In this document: positions 14,887 to 23,028 of the stretch, piece after piece | Layout of the letters: every line of letters begins with the position of its first letter | Position numbering within the stretch: the first letter of the stretch is position 1 | Source: a virus | Virus record (IMG/VR): IMGVR_UViG_3300000176_000015 | Location: 1 to 48,431 of that record | Length of the DNA stretch: 48,431 nucleotides | Strand: one strand, 5' to 3' | The notes under the pieces: model-generated | Databases searched by the model: none | What the model was told of the DNA's origin: nothing | Seen by the model: only the letters and a program-made list of their open reading frames with translations | Position numbers and translations under genes: made by a program

Positions 14887-16002
14887 TCATATCTCCGTTG
14901 ACAGCACCGCTGCCGAATAAACATTGCCCATGCCTGCCGCCAAACTCATGATCAATCCGCTTGGAGCTTGGACGTCGTGAGACAAAAACTTGCTGTCCTC
15001 TTGCGTTCTGTTTTCAATCTTGGGAACAAATCCGTTTGCAAGATCGTCAATGAGCATACAAGTCTCAAGCAAACCACTCACACCCATCGTGTGACCAATT
15101 TTTTGTTTGTAGCTTGTAGCCACATACTCGCTCAAGACATTTTCCAGCGCTGATTTCTCAGACACATTGTTGGATTTTGTGCCAGTGCCATGTGTCTTCA
15201 CAATGCTGACTTGGCTTGCTTTTGCTCTGGCTTTCCATAAAGCGCCTTCCATGGCGTTTCGGAATCCTTGCCCATCTTCTCTTTGACCAATTGCATTGCC
15301 GCAATCTTCGCTGGCCGTATACGCACCCAACAACGCCGCCTTGGGCATCTTGTCGCCCCGCATCGCTACCTTGCCAGATTCAAATACCGCCAGACAAGCA
15401 CCTTGCGCCACATAAAACCCATGGTTTTTGTCATCAAACGCTGATGGCATTATCCCTGTTTGCTCTTCTTTCCACAACAAAGACGCCTGCGCTTCGCCAA
15501 AAAACTCCAGCACTGAATTGCTGACTTGGTCTTCAATCGCCAACACAATCACGCGGTCAAACCCAAAATTCTGTATAAGGTTTTCCACATCCATGAGCAC
15601 TTTCATGCTGCTGGCGCAAGCCGTGGCATCTGTGACAATGTGATCTGTGGCTCCAAACGATTGTGCGGTGCGGCCAGCGAACACCTGAGTCAGCGAAAAA
15701 GGCAAAAATTTGTAATCGTAGGTCAGGCGTGTTGGCTGTGTTTTGCGGGGGTTGATGCCTGCAAAATGAGCATTGCCAGATGCCAAAATAAAAGCAGTCT
15801 TGCCAATTTTGTTTTCACGAATGTTTTTGACCAATTCTGGGTCTAAAACCATCTCAGCCACTTTGTGTGGCGGGTAGGTCATGCCAAGTTTTACGCGGTT
15901 GTAGGTTTCAGGAAACCATTGAACTTTTTGCGGAAAAACAATATCGTCCAGCAAGTCAATTTGGCCGGGCTTGGTGATTCGGTAGTCGGTCAAATAAATC
16001 AT
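14887..16002 (-). CDS. Beta-ketoacyl-ACP synthase (ketosynthase), FabF/KAS-II-like
   Basis: This 371-aa protein starts at ATG 16000-16002, with GGAGCTGATCAA as RBS, and overlaps the ACP stop as ATGA. The thiolase-fold catalytic set is complete: Cys129 in TDATACASSMK, His271 in VKTHGTGTKSNN, Lys299 and His304 in QKIGHTMGVSGLLE, plus the late SLAAGMGN glycine loop. It should condense an acyl group held on Cys129 with a malonyl-type extender on an ACP. At 371 aa it is somewhat shorter than bacterial FabF (about 410). It lies between the tail hub and ejection genes, with its own ACP directly upstream. No ketoreductase, dehydratase or acyltransferase is in the window, so host enzymes would have to supply other steps. 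Confidence 0.85.
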   Translation of the reverse strand: MIYLTDYRITKPGQIDLLDDIVFPQKVQWFPETYNRVKLGMTYPPHKVAEMVLDPELVKNIRENKIGKTAFILASGNAHFAGINPRKTQPTRLTYDYKFLPFSLTQVFAGRTAQSFGATDHIVTDATACASSMKVLMDVENLIQNFGFDRVIVLAIEDQVSNSVLEFFGEAQASLLWKEEQTGIMPSAFDDKNHGFYVAQGACLAVFESGKVAMRGDKMPKAALLGAYTASEDCGNAIGQREDGQGFRNAMEGALWKARAKASQVSIVKTHGTGTKSNNVSEKSALENVLSEYVATSYKQKIGHTMGVSGLLETCMLIDDLANGFVPKIENRTQEDSKFLSHDVQAPSGLIMSLAAGMGNVYSAAVLSTEI

Positions 16003-16280
16003 TTGATCAGCTCCATTGCCCATTCGATTGATTCGCATTCCCGTTTTTTATTGGTTTGCACAAATTCCAACATTGCGGCTGGCGTCGTGGGTACAAAATC
16101 TCTGACAACCGCATCGTCAATGTCGTAAATAATTGCCATGTACATACCAATCATGATCATGTCTAAAGAATCAAAACAAGATTCTTCAAACAGCTCATCC
16201 ATGGTGCTCATCGGAATAAATTCATGATGGGCTGGTCTGGCAACTCGTGCTACTTTGTTCAACAGTTCAAGAAAGTCCAT
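15999..16280 (-). CDS. Acyl carrier protein-like
   Basis: This 93-aa acidic helical protein has the 4'-phosphopantetheine site FDSLDMIMIGMYMAII, with Ser38 in the D-S-L motif. It is placed as in AcpP, at the start of helix II and followed by a hydrophobic helix. Length and charge fit a discrete type II ACP. TAGGAGCACGAC precedes the ATG, and the stop overlaps the ketosynthase start, so both are probably made together. No phosphopantetheinyl transferase is present, so host AcpS or Sfp would have to load it. Confidence 0.75.
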   Translation of the reverse strand: MDFLELLNKVARVARPAHHEFIPMSTMDELFEESCFDSLDMIMIGMYMAIIYDIDDAVVRDFVPTTPAAMLEFVQTNKKRECESIEWAMELIK

Positions 16281-16293
16281 GTCGTGCTCCTAT

Positions 16294-16527
16294 TTATGCT
16301 TGTATCGACATGATACCTATCATGCTCTCAGCCCATTCTTGCCAAGTTGCAAATTGCCTGTGATCAGGTACGCCCGATTGGACAAAGTACCCGATGCCGT
16401 TCATTCCATCGACCCAGTCGCGCCACTTGTCTTCGGTCACATGACCAAGCTGCTGTGGTGCAAATAGCTCTTCCATCAGCTTGCAATACTGATCCCATGT
16501 CATTCCGCGAGGGTCGTATGTAACCAT
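16294..16527 (-). CDS. Small hypothetical protein (77 aa), Trp-rich
   Basis: This 77-aa protein begins MVTYDPRGMTWDQYC and has five Trp in spaced positions (WDQY, WRDWVDG, ATWQEWAESM). Its start overlaps the tail hub stop (TAATG). It resembles small conserved phage proteins between tail and ejection genes. Function unknown; whether it belongs to the ACP/ketosynthase cassette is open. Confidence 0.6.
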   Translation of the reverse strand: MVTYDPRGMTWDQYCKLMEELFAPQQLGHVTEDKWRDWVDGMNGIGYFVQSGVPDHRQFATWQEWAESMIGIMSIQA

Positions 16528-18539
16528 TACGGATTTCCCGTCGAGCGGCTGTCACCAACGTCAAGACTCAAGAGCACTTTGCCCATGAAATAATTTCCGC
16601 CAGTGGTGTTGGAGGTGAAGCGCAAACGCATCTCGCGGCGTTGTTCGCGCATGTCCACCTTCAGCGTGGTGGGGTCAAAGTTGTAAGGGTTTGAAGTGAT
16701 GTCACTGTCGTCGGCGTAGCCCTTACCAGTCACGGTGACGCTCATCGTGCCAGACTGGACAAAGTCAGGTTCAATCCGTTCGCAGCGCGTCCAGACGTTG
16801 TCGCCGGGCTGCTGAACCGCACCCACAAGTCCACCCAGCACGCCGAGCGCGGGGGTTTCAAAATACGAGTTGATGGCCGTGACTTGGTCGGTGTAAATTT
16901 GGTCTGTGCCAATCTCGTGTTGCCACAAGGTGTAGGACTGCGCGGTGGTCAAACTCACCGTCAGGCCAGTGCCAGTTGAGGGCGACCGCGCCGATGTGGT
17001 GTACGTGCCAGATGGAGCCGGGTTGTACGAGCCAGCGGCCACCACGGTCAATCCCGTGACGGCACTGCCAGACACGGTGGTGACTTTGAGCGATGCGGGT
17101 GCACCAGAGTCGCCCAAGACGGTCACAATGTCGCCCACGGCATACGATGCACCGCCGCTGATGATGGTTGCGCCAGTGGCCTCATATCCCGATGCGGTGT
17201 TGCCGCCCCACACGGGGTAGCGGAACACTTCGCTGAATGCCCCTGCCGAGCGCTGCGCACCAAGTGATTGGCCTGCGTCATACCAAGTTTTTTCGCGCAC
17301 GTTGTAGATGATGGCATCCGTGCATTCGGTGGCGTCACCACGGGGGTAGAAGAACCAAATCTCGCCCCAGCGCGGCACTTTGCTTACCCACACCTTTTGG
17401 CGTTGCTGATAGTTCAAATTGTCAAAGAACCAGTTTTGGTTTTGACTATTTGGGACTTCTTGCACCGCGCCGTTGTACATCAAGAAGCGGTCAGTTCCGA
17501 CCCAGTAGTAGATGCCGTCATACTCAATGACGCACTGGCTCGACATGATGGACGACTGTTGCGTCACCAAGTCATAGCGCCAGTAATAAGTCAGGTTGCC
17601 CACAGTCTGCGGCGCGTAGCTCACGCGAATCAACGAGTCCAGCGTCCAAAACAAGCCACTTGGCACTGTTGTGCCGCCGCGCACGGGCAGGCCTTTGACC
17701 ACCTTGGTGGCCGCGACGTTGTTGGAGTTGGCGTCAGAGCTTGTCCAGTTGGTGAAGTCACCTGCTGCGCAGTTTTGGATCAGGCCATTGTTGCCGTACA
17801 CAAAGAGGTACGGGTAAAGCATCACCACGCCACCCGAAACACTGATGTTGTTGTCGAAGGTGAAGGTGTAAGTGCCTGATGCTGTTGCGTTATTGCTCAA
17901 AGTCGCCGTGTAAACGCCGCCCGTGATGATGGCCGACAGCACCGTGGTGTTTGCAGGGATGCCCGTGCCAGTCACCGACACACCCGCGCCCACGCCTAAA
18001 TTGGTCGCTGGGAAGGTCATGGTGGCCGTGCCAGTGGAGATTGTGGCCGAAGCGGTGAAGACGCCCACGGGCGCGAGCGTTGTGCCAGTCAATGGCCCAA
18101 ACAATGGGCGGGTGTTGACCGTGCTTGAGATGTCCGCCAAGTTCTGGCCGGGGTGCGCAATCAAATTCAAATTTGCGCCGCCAGTGGAGTCGTAGCCAAT
18201 GTCTAGCTGCCACAAGTTGTTGGCATTGGCCGTAAACCCACTGGAGAAGGTGTACGCCAGCGGCCCAGTTCCCACGCCAGCATAGTTGGCCGTCACCCAT
18301 TGCTCTAGGCCGTTGGAGTAGCCTGAAATGACGTAGTTTGAGCCGTTGTTGGACTGCATGATCATGCCGCGAGAGATGCCCGAGGCATTCAAGAACATGC
18401 TGTTGTAGCCGCCGATCTTGCGAGGCAAACCATTTTGGAAGCGCACCCACTGGCCGTCCACGTAGGAGGCGGACATGAATCTCGTGCCATCACGTTGGAT
18501 GCCCGGTTTGACTTGGAGTACGGCAACCTTTGCGGTCAT
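16527..18539 (-). CDS. Tail hub / packaged-DNA stabilisation protein, P22 gp10-like
   Basis: This 670-aa protein begins with PGIQRDGTRFMSASYVDGQW and GLPRKIGGY, the start typical of P22 gp10-type stabilisation or tail-hub proteins. Beta-rich repeats follow, including YYWVGTDRFLMYNGAVQEVPN. Two inserted Gly/Thr-rich beta modules lie at about residues 155-230 and 455-530; the first resembles a module in the capsid-associated protein at 34247. It should plug the tail beneath the adaptor and hold packaged DNA. This is the main sign of a podovirus rather than a siphovirus plan. Confidence 0.68.
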   Translation of the reverse strand: MTAKVAVLQVKPGIQRDGTRFMSASYVDGQWVRFQNGLPRKIGGYNSMFLNASGISRGMIMQSNNGSNYVISGYSNGLEQWVTANYAGVGTGPLAYTFSSGFTANANNLWQLDIGYDSTGGANLNLIAHPGQNLADISSTVNTRPLFGPLTGTTLAPVGVFTASATISTGTATMTFPATNLGVGAGVSVTGTGIPANTTVLSAIITGGVYTATLSNNATASGTYTFTFDNNISVSGGVVMLYPYLFVYGNNGLIQNCAAGDFTNWTSSDANSNNVAATKVVKGLPVRGGTTVPSGLFWTLDSLIRVSYAPQTVGNLTYYWRYDLVTQQSSIMSSQCVIEYDGIYYWVGTDRFLMYNGAVQEVPNSQNQNWFFDNLNYQQRQKVWVSKVPRWGEIWFFYPRGDATECTDAIIYNVREKTWYDAGQSLGAQRSAGAFSEVFRYPVWGGNTASGYEATGATIISGGASYAVGDIVTVLGDSGAPASLKVTTVSGSAVTGLTVVAAGSYNPAPSGTYTTSARSPSTGTGLTVSLTTAQSYTLWQHEIGTDQIYTDQVTAINSYFETPALGVLGGLVGAVQQPGDNVWTRCERIEPDFVQSGTMSVTVTGKGYADDSDITSNPYNFDPTTLKVDMREQRREMRLRFTSNTTGGNYFMGKVLLSLDVGDSRSTGNP

Positions 18540-19778
18540 TTAGAAGCCCCCGCCAAGAATTCCGCCCAAAGCCGTGACTTGGTTCTGCACCGTCAGGCCT
18601 GTTGAAGCATTCAATGTCATGCCGTTTGAACCGCCAACAGCAAAGCCGAGCTGCCCACTGGCAACCAAGTAGACGCCCGTCGTAGTATCACCAGAGAAGT
18701 TCAATGACGGTGCAGCAGAAGAGCCATTTGACACAGTTAAAGAAGCCAGCGAAGACGATGCGGCAGTTTGTGCGTTGTAGACGTTTGTGCCATCGCAAAT
18801 CGCAATGATCGTTTGTCCTTGTGGCAGTGTGAGCGTTGTGCCGCCCGATGCCGATGTCTTGAAGGTCAATGTGTACGAGCCAGTCGTTTTGTTTTGCAGC
18901 GAGTACAACTGGACGGTTTGGGGCAAGATCACAAATTGGTTGGACGTCAAAGTGCCAAGATACTCTTGAATCGTATTTGAGGCCTGAGCAGACGTGAGCG
19001 TGGTTGTGCCGCCCGTCACAGTCACTTGCAACTGGGTGTAGAAAAACGTGTTTGAGCGGCCGTAGGCAAAGGTGTTGAATCCCGTGCCGTTGGAGACGAT
19101 CACCAGCGACTCGGTGGGCTGCAATTGAGCGCTTGGGTTGCCATCAATGGTGTCTGTGCCTTGGGGAACCAAGTTCAAGATGCCCGTGCCGTTGTTGCGG
19201 ATCATCACAAACCAGTTGTTGCCCACGCTTGCCGAAGTAGGCATGGTCAGCGTGCCAGCGCCGCCGCCCCACACATAAAACGATGAGCGATCAGACGCCA
19301 AGAAGGTGTACCCAGCCGTCACGTTGTTGACGGTGTAGGACTGATTCAGCGTCGCGCCGATGGCGGTTAGGCCGTACCCAGCCAGCGTGGCCGCATTGGC
19401 AGACGATGTGCCTGAGCCAAACGTCACCACCGCCCACGTACCATTTGTCGTGGTGTTGTCGGTCAAGTAAATGAAGTCAGCCAAGCCAGACGCAATGCTG
19501 GCGATGGTGTTGCCGCTTGTGTCCGTCACCGTGAAAGTGTTGGAGCCAATGTTGCGCACAATGACGTTTTGGCCGCTTGACACTTGCGTGGCTGGCGGCA
19601 TGAACAACTTCAGGCCAGTCGTGGTGGCCGTGACTTCGATGATGTTGGCTGCAACATTTGAGGTGTTGCCATTGATCGGCCATTGCAGCACGGTGTTGCT
19701 ACTGATGGATAAATTCTCGTAACCCACCGTTGATGGGTTGATGGTTAAACCTGTGAAGGCGTCGATGTATGTTGTCAT
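18540..19778 (-). CDS. Fibre-like virion protein (412 aa)
   Basis: This 412-aa protein begins MTTYIDAFTGLTINPSTV. It is built of Thr/Ser/Gly/Asn-rich beta segments such as LFMPPATQVSSGQNVIVRNI and WFVMIRNNGTGILNLVPQG, a pattern common in phage tail spike or fibre proteins. It ends GGILGGGF, like the GGAF and AGF ends of the other two fibre-like proteins. Its start overlaps the GIY-YIG gene stop (ATGA). Receptor or tail-surface role is inferred. Confidence 0.6.
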   Translation of the reverse strand: MTTYIDAFTGLTINPSTVGYENLSISSNTVLQWPINGNTSNVAANIIEVTATTTGLKLFMPPATQVSSGQNVIVRNIGSNTFTVTDTSGNTIASIASGLADFIYLTDNTTTNGTWAVVTFGSGTSSANAATLAGYGLTAIGATLNQSYTVNNVTAGYTFLASDRSSFYVWGGGAGTLTMPTSASVGNNWFVMIRNNGTGILNLVPQGTDTIDGNPSAQLQPTESLVIVSNGTGFNTFAYGRSNTFFYTQLQVTVTGGTTTLTSAQASNTIQEYLGTLTSNQFVILPQTVQLYSLQNKTTGSYTLTFKTSASGGTTLTLPQGQTIIAICDGTNVYNAQTAASSSLASLTVSNGSSAAPSLNFSGDTTTGVYLVASGQLGFAVGGSNGMTLNASTGLTVQNQVTALGGILGGGF

Positions 19779-20332
19779 GCTAATTCCTGCATCAATTTTT
19801 TGGCTTTATTGATTGCTCGCGTTGCTTTTCTTTTTGCAATTGTTTCTGGAGAATCTTTTCTGCCAAGTGAATTTTTGTTTCCTTTTAAAGCTGCGCCAAC
19901 TTTGGCATTGTGCTCCAAAGATTTTGGTTTTCCTAAACCTCTGCTTTTTCCTAAATTGCTTGCAGAAATTTTTGCTTTATGTTCTTCGCTTTTCTTTTTG
20001 CCCTTGCGCATTAAAGAATATTTAATTCTGGTTTCTTCTGATGGATTTAATCCACCTTCTCCGCCATCTGTCATGTTATATCCACAAGGATATTTTGTAT
20101 TGTGCTCAACAATTAAAAGTTGTTCAATTTTGCATGCAGACTCATGATCAAAAGCATTTGCAATATGAGAAAAAGCAAAATTTTCTATCCCATGTTTTTT
20201 AATTGATGCGTGCAAAGCTGGGCAATCGCCAGTTGCCTTGCGATGTTTTGCCCATCTTTGTTTAATATTTGATGTAATACCAACATATTGTTTGGCATTC
20301 ACAAGATTGGTGATTATGTAAATTGCGTACAT
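19775..20332 (-). CDS. GIY-YIG homing endonuclease with NUMOD3-like DNA-binding repeats
   Basis: This 185-aa protein is read from MYAIYIITNLVNAKQYVGIT, which begins just after the adaptor stop. It holds the IYIIT..YVGIT core of the GIY-YIG fold and the conserved Arg in IKQRWAKHR. The catalytic Glu is probably in CKIEQLLI, and the conserved CGYNMTDGGEGG follows. The basic C-terminus has repeated NUMOD3-type motifs (TRIKYSLMRKGKKKSEEHKAKIS and similar). It is a free-standing homing endonuclease whose stop overlaps the next gene start. Confidence 0.88.
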   Translation of the reverse strand: MYAIYIITNLVNAKQYVGITSNIKQRWAKHRKATGDCPALHASIKKHGIENFAFSHIANAFDHESACKIEQLLIVEHNTKYPCGYNMTDGGEGGLNPSEETRIKYSLMRKGKKKSEEHKAKISASNLGKSRGLGKPKSLEHNAKVGAALKGNKNSLGRKDSPETIAKRKATRAINKAKKLMQELA

Positions 20333-20333
20333 A

Positions 20334-20993
20334 TTAACTGTCCACGGCAACGGCTGACCTATCCCCAACTCTTGCGACGTCTTCTGTTTTCAAGGCGTTT
20401 ATCGCCTCTGAATATTTTTGTTGGAAAACGGCTCGATTGTCGTTCTTCAAAAACAACATGGCCTGCAACAGCGTGCCATACAGCATGGCGTTGGGCGCAT
20501 ACTGGGTCAGCCAGTTGGTTTGGTTGACCGAACTCAGCGGCTGGATGCGCTCGTAGTACAAGATTTCGAAGCTGTACGCTTGATCTGGTGTCGGTGCCAA
20601 GTACCAATGCTGGTAGTCCGAGTCGGCATAAAACAGCGGCGTAGAGGTTTGAGTGGCGTTTGGCCAATAATTCTCAAGATACTCCAGCTTGCGCAACAAG
20701 ACGGGCTGTTGTGTGCCATCGGACTTGGTCAAGGTCATGGAGACAGTTTTGCGCCAGCGTGCAGGCTTGGCCAGCACTGGGTTGTTGGCCGACATGGTTG
20801 CCGTGGCAACAGCCATTTGACCTAAGGTTTTGATCTCTTGGGCAATTTCAAACTCAGCCAAAGTGATGAAGGTGGGGATAGCGTTAATGGTCGCTTGATC
20901 ACTGCGCTCCAAATACTGGAGCACCATCGTCGTCAGATTGTCATAGGTCATCGCCCATGACGGAGTTATTGTGGCTGGGGTAACGGTCGCCAT
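20334..20993 (-). CDS. Phage adaptor / head-tail connector protein
   Basis: This 219-aa protein has N-terminal helices (TYDNLTTMVLQYLER and IPTFITLAEFEIAQEI) and a central beta domain (RWRKTVSMTL, LLRKLEYLENYWPN). A helical end follows, with NAMLYGTLLQAMLFLKNDNRA. This order is typical of gp11/gp4-type adaptors that sit under the portal. AAAGGACTCAC precedes the start. A second adaptor-like gene lies at 29566, so which occupies the portal ring is unclear. Confidence 0.65.
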   Translation of the reverse strand: MATVTPATITPSWAMTYDNLTTMVLQYLERSDQATINAIPTFITLAEFEIAQEIKTLGQMAVATATMSANNPVLAKPARWRKTVSMTLTKSDGTQQPVLLRKLEYLENYWPNATQTSTPLFYADSDYQHWYLAPTPDQAYSFEILYYERIQPLSSVNQTNWLTQYAPNAMLYGTLLQAMLFLKNDNRAVFQQKYSEAINALKTEDVARVGDRSAVAVDS

Positions 20994-21024
20994 GTGAGTC
21001 CTTTACGGTTGCGTGATTGTCCCA

Positions 21025-21624
21025 TTAAGCGCTTAGAACGGCAATAGCATGTTTTGTCAATGCTACCCGTTCGTCTAGCCCAAATGTGTCGCCGTTGATG
21101 ATTTTGGTGACTTTTGTCCAATCTTCTGCGGCCGCCGCAGCGTTCAGGTTGTGAGTTGACCAAAACCAGCCTGCACTCAGCGCAGCGTATTTAGGTGTGG
21201 ACACCAGATCGGGGTTGGCCACCAGATCGGCACCGATGGCCTGACCGCAATGCCAGTAGCTATCATGCCCGGTAAGCTGGATCGCACCCCGACCGCGGAA
21301 CCGATACCCGTCCCCAGACGCTTCGTCACGATTGCCCATGCGTGAGGCGTAAACTTTGTTGGCGATGCGTTGCGGCTGGTGCGAGTAGGCATTTGCAATC
21401 TCCATGGTTGGGAACCGTTGTGGCCAGAGTTTATGCAACGTCTCGGCCTTGTAGTTTAGATTCTCCTCCAAAGTCTTGAAGTGATTGCACTCATGGCTGC
21501 ACTGCCCGATGAACGCCGCCTGCTGATCCACGGTGGCAATGCCAAACTTGGCAAACGTCTCATTCAGTGGGCCAACCCACTCAATGCCAATGCCCAGTTG
21601 TTGCAGTTGGAGTGCATTAATCAT
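21025..21624 (-). CDS. Endolysin, glycoside hydrolase 19 (chitinase-like) family
   Basis: This 199-aa protein carries the GH19 catalytic region FIGQCSHECNHFKTLEENLNY, with Glu45 as likely acid. It also has NKVYASRMGNRDE and RFRGRGAIQLTGHDSYW, all standard in phage GH19 lysins. It cleaves the glycan strands of peptidoglycan. There is no signal peptide, so a holin should release it. The start overlaps the Rz-like stop (ATGA), placing it last in the lysis cassette before the adaptor gene. Confidence 0.88.
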   Translation of the reverse strand: MINALQLQQLGIGIEWVGPLNETFAKFGIATVDQQAAFIGQCSHECNHFKTLEENLNYKAETLHKLWPQRFPTMEIANAYSHQPQRIANKVYASRMGNRDEASGDGYRFRGRGAIQLTGHDSYWHCGQAIGADLVANPDLVSTPKYAALSAGWFWSTHNLNAAAAAEDWTKVTKIINGDTFGLDERVALTKHAIAVLSA

Positions 21625-22085
21625 TTCTTGCCCCCGTTAATCACTTTGAAGACGGTGTTGTAGGCATCGATGCAGGCGTTGAGCTGGCGGGTGTTGGCGT
21701 CTCCTTGGTCGGTGATGGCGACAAGAGATTGAGCAGCCGCTGGGTCAAGTTCGGCTCTTGCTTGAACGCTATTTCCGCAGGAAGAGGAGGCATCTGAGGA
21801 GGCTGGTACGGGGCGGGTGGCGATAGAAAGCCGCAACTGGCCAGAGGCAATAGCAGCATCACGCTTTTGTATTTGAACTTTGGCATCTTGGTTGGCCTTC
21901 ACAAGTTTGGTTGATAGGTCGGTGACGCGCTGGGCAGCTTCTTGTTCAAGCCCACGCGCCTTCTCGTTGAGTTTGGCAATCTCGGCTTCTTGCTCAAGAT
22001 AGGCAATGTGGTGCCCCTCAAAGAAGGAGGCCGCCACCAAGGCTGCGATGCCAATCAGGACGTAGGGGTTGAACAAGCTAAACAT
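21621..22085 (-). CDS. Rz-like inner-membrane spanin
   Basis: This 154-aa protein has an N-terminal signal-anchor (FSLFNPYVLIGIAALVAASFF, residues 2-22). A periplasmic coiled coil follows (YLEQEAEIAKLNEKARGLEQ and on), then a Pro/Ser region with a Cys. It matches i-spanins in length and layout. It should pair across the periplasm with the lipoprotein encoded inside it, at 21641-21886, to fuse inner and outer membranes at lysis. AAAGGCTGAT precedes the start. Confidence 0.75.
   Translation of the reverse strand: MFSLFNPYVLIGIAALVAASFFEGHHIAYLEQEAEIAKLNEKARGLEQEAAQRVTDLSTKLVKANQDAKVQIQKRDAAIASGQLRLSIATRPVPASSDASSSCGNSVQARAELDPAAAQSLVAITDQGDANTRQLNACIDAYNTVFKVINGGKK
21641..21886 (-). CDS. Rz1-like outer-membrane spanin lipoprotein, nested in Rz-like gene
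   Basis: This 81-aa protein lies entirely within the Rz-like gene in another frame. It starts MPKFKYKSVMLLLPLASCG, a short lipoprotein signal with lipobox LASC and Cys18. A Pro-rich mature part follows (FLSPPAPYQPPQMPPLP), ending Ser/Thr/Pro-rich. Nested position, lipobox and proline content are the hallmarks of Rz1 o-spanins. The RBS is weak (CAACCAAG), as is common for embedded Rz1 genes. Confidence 0.75.
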   Translation of the reverse strand: MPKFKYKSVMLLLPLASCGFLSPPAPYQPPQMPPLPAEIAFKQEPNLTQRLLNLLSPSPTKETPTPASSTPASMPTTPSSK

Positions 22086-22086
22086 A

Positions 22087-22560
22087 TCAGCCTTTCACGC
22101 TTTGACGGGCTTCTGCCATGGCTGAACGTTCTTCGTCAGACTCAAGATGATGCGGAGGCGTCATAGGGGCTGGTGGAGGCGTCCAGCCAGCCGTAGGAGC
22201 CATCATCACGACTGGGGCAGGCGGAGGTGGTGGTGGGGCGACGTAAGCCGCTGTGTTGGCCTTGGCCGCGTTCATCATGTCTTTGGCCTCATTGCTAACG
22301 CCTTTGGTCAAGATGCCGCCGATGCCGCCCACGATGAGCAGCACGATGTCGTTGAGCATCTTGGTGTACGCTTGATCAATCGGAGCCATCTGTTTGATTG
22401 GCTGGGTGACAAAGGTCACCGAGTACAGCAAGGCAAAGGTGATAAACGCAAAAATGAGCGTTACCATGATGACAACAAACGCCCGAACTCGGACGTCTAT
22501 CTCATCGGCACTGAGACGTGCATTGTTGCTGGACAGGAGCTTGAGCAGGATTTCCTTCAA
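22087..22560 (-). CDS. Candidate holin with two membrane segments and Pro-rich tail
   Basis: This 157-aa protein is read from a TTG start at 22560, with GGAGAAGAAAA upstream. Two hydrophobic helices are visible, at about residues 28-52 (FVVIMVTLIFAFITFALLYS) and 70-87 (MLNDIVLLIVGGIGGILTKG). They are followed by a Pro-rich cytoplasmic-type tail (AAYVAPPPPPPAPVV). Position just before the spanins and endolysin supports a holin role. Pore formation itself cannot be judged from sequence. Confidence 0.6.
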   Translation of the reverse strand: MKEILLKLLSSNNARLSADEIDVRVRAFVVIMVTLIFAFITFALLYSVTFVTQPIKQMAPIDQAYTKMLNDIVLLIVGGIGGILTKGVSNEAKDMMNAAKANTAAYVAPPPPPPAPVVMMAPTAGWTPPPAPMTPPHHLESDEERSAMAEARQSVKG

Positions 22561-22738
22561 TTTTCTTCTCCAAGATAGGGGCTACAAGATACTCGGTGCA
22601 AGTTTGCGAAAACTCGCAGGCGGGGTGCTGACATTGTTCGTCTTTGAAGTGCGCAGGGTCTTGGCATGCGTAGCGGTAACGATCGTCAAAACATCCAGTA
22701 AGTATCCAACACAAAAAAATAACTATACAAAGTTTCAT
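22502..22738 (-). CDS. Cys-rich lipoprotein of the lysis region (78 aa)
   Basis: This 78-aa protein begins MKLCIVIFLCWILTGCFDD: a short signal with lipobox LTGC and Cys16, then a Cys-rich mature part (YACQDPAHFKDEQCQHPAC). Its start overlaps the previous stop (ATGA) and its 3' end overlaps the holin candidate. Such phage lipoproteins may help lysis or block superinfection; no closer assignment is possible. Confidence 0.6.
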   Translation of the reverse strand: MKLCIVIFLCWILTGCFDDRYRYACQDPAHFKDEQCQHPACEFSQTCTEYLVAPILEKKIEGNPAQAPVQQQCTSQCR

Positions 22739-23028
22739 TCGTTGTCCTTTTTTTGCTTCAACTCAGCCCTGATCTTTTTTGCCTCGGCCAACGCTTCTTG
22801 CGACCTCACATTGGTGGTCTTGATGTCCATGAGCATCATCACCTCAATGGGTAAGAGGATGAAGCACACCACGGCGAACAAGACCATTCCAACGAGGAAG
22901 TAAGAAGAGTTTCTCTCCGCGAGGCGACGCCCAACAGCATTGTCCACAGAATCACGATCACCGTTGCCACCGCGACCAGAGCCATTGCCAAGTCGATTTG
23001 AAAGTTGCGCATTTCCTCGCGTAGCCAT
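22735..23028 (-). CDS. Membrane protein frame, possibly the 3' half of the upstream gene by frameshift
   Basis: The frame encodes 97 aa. Its first 35 residues are Gly/Asn/Arg-rich and look like out-of-frame sequence. From about residue 36 it gives RRLAERNSSYFLVGMVLFAVVCFILLP, a clear membrane segment, and then a Lys/Glu coiled coil ending KKIRAELKQKKDNE. It overlaps the 271-aa frame by 190 bases in the -1 frame. Either it is a separate gene with a weak start (AATCAAG), or its second half is the true end of the upstream protein, reached by frameshift. Confidence 0.45.
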   Translation of the reverse strand: MATRGNAQLSNRLGNGSGRGGNGDRDSVDNAVGRRLAERNSSYFLVGMVLFAVVCFILLPIEVMMLMDIKTTNVRSQEALAEAKKIRAELKQKKDNE

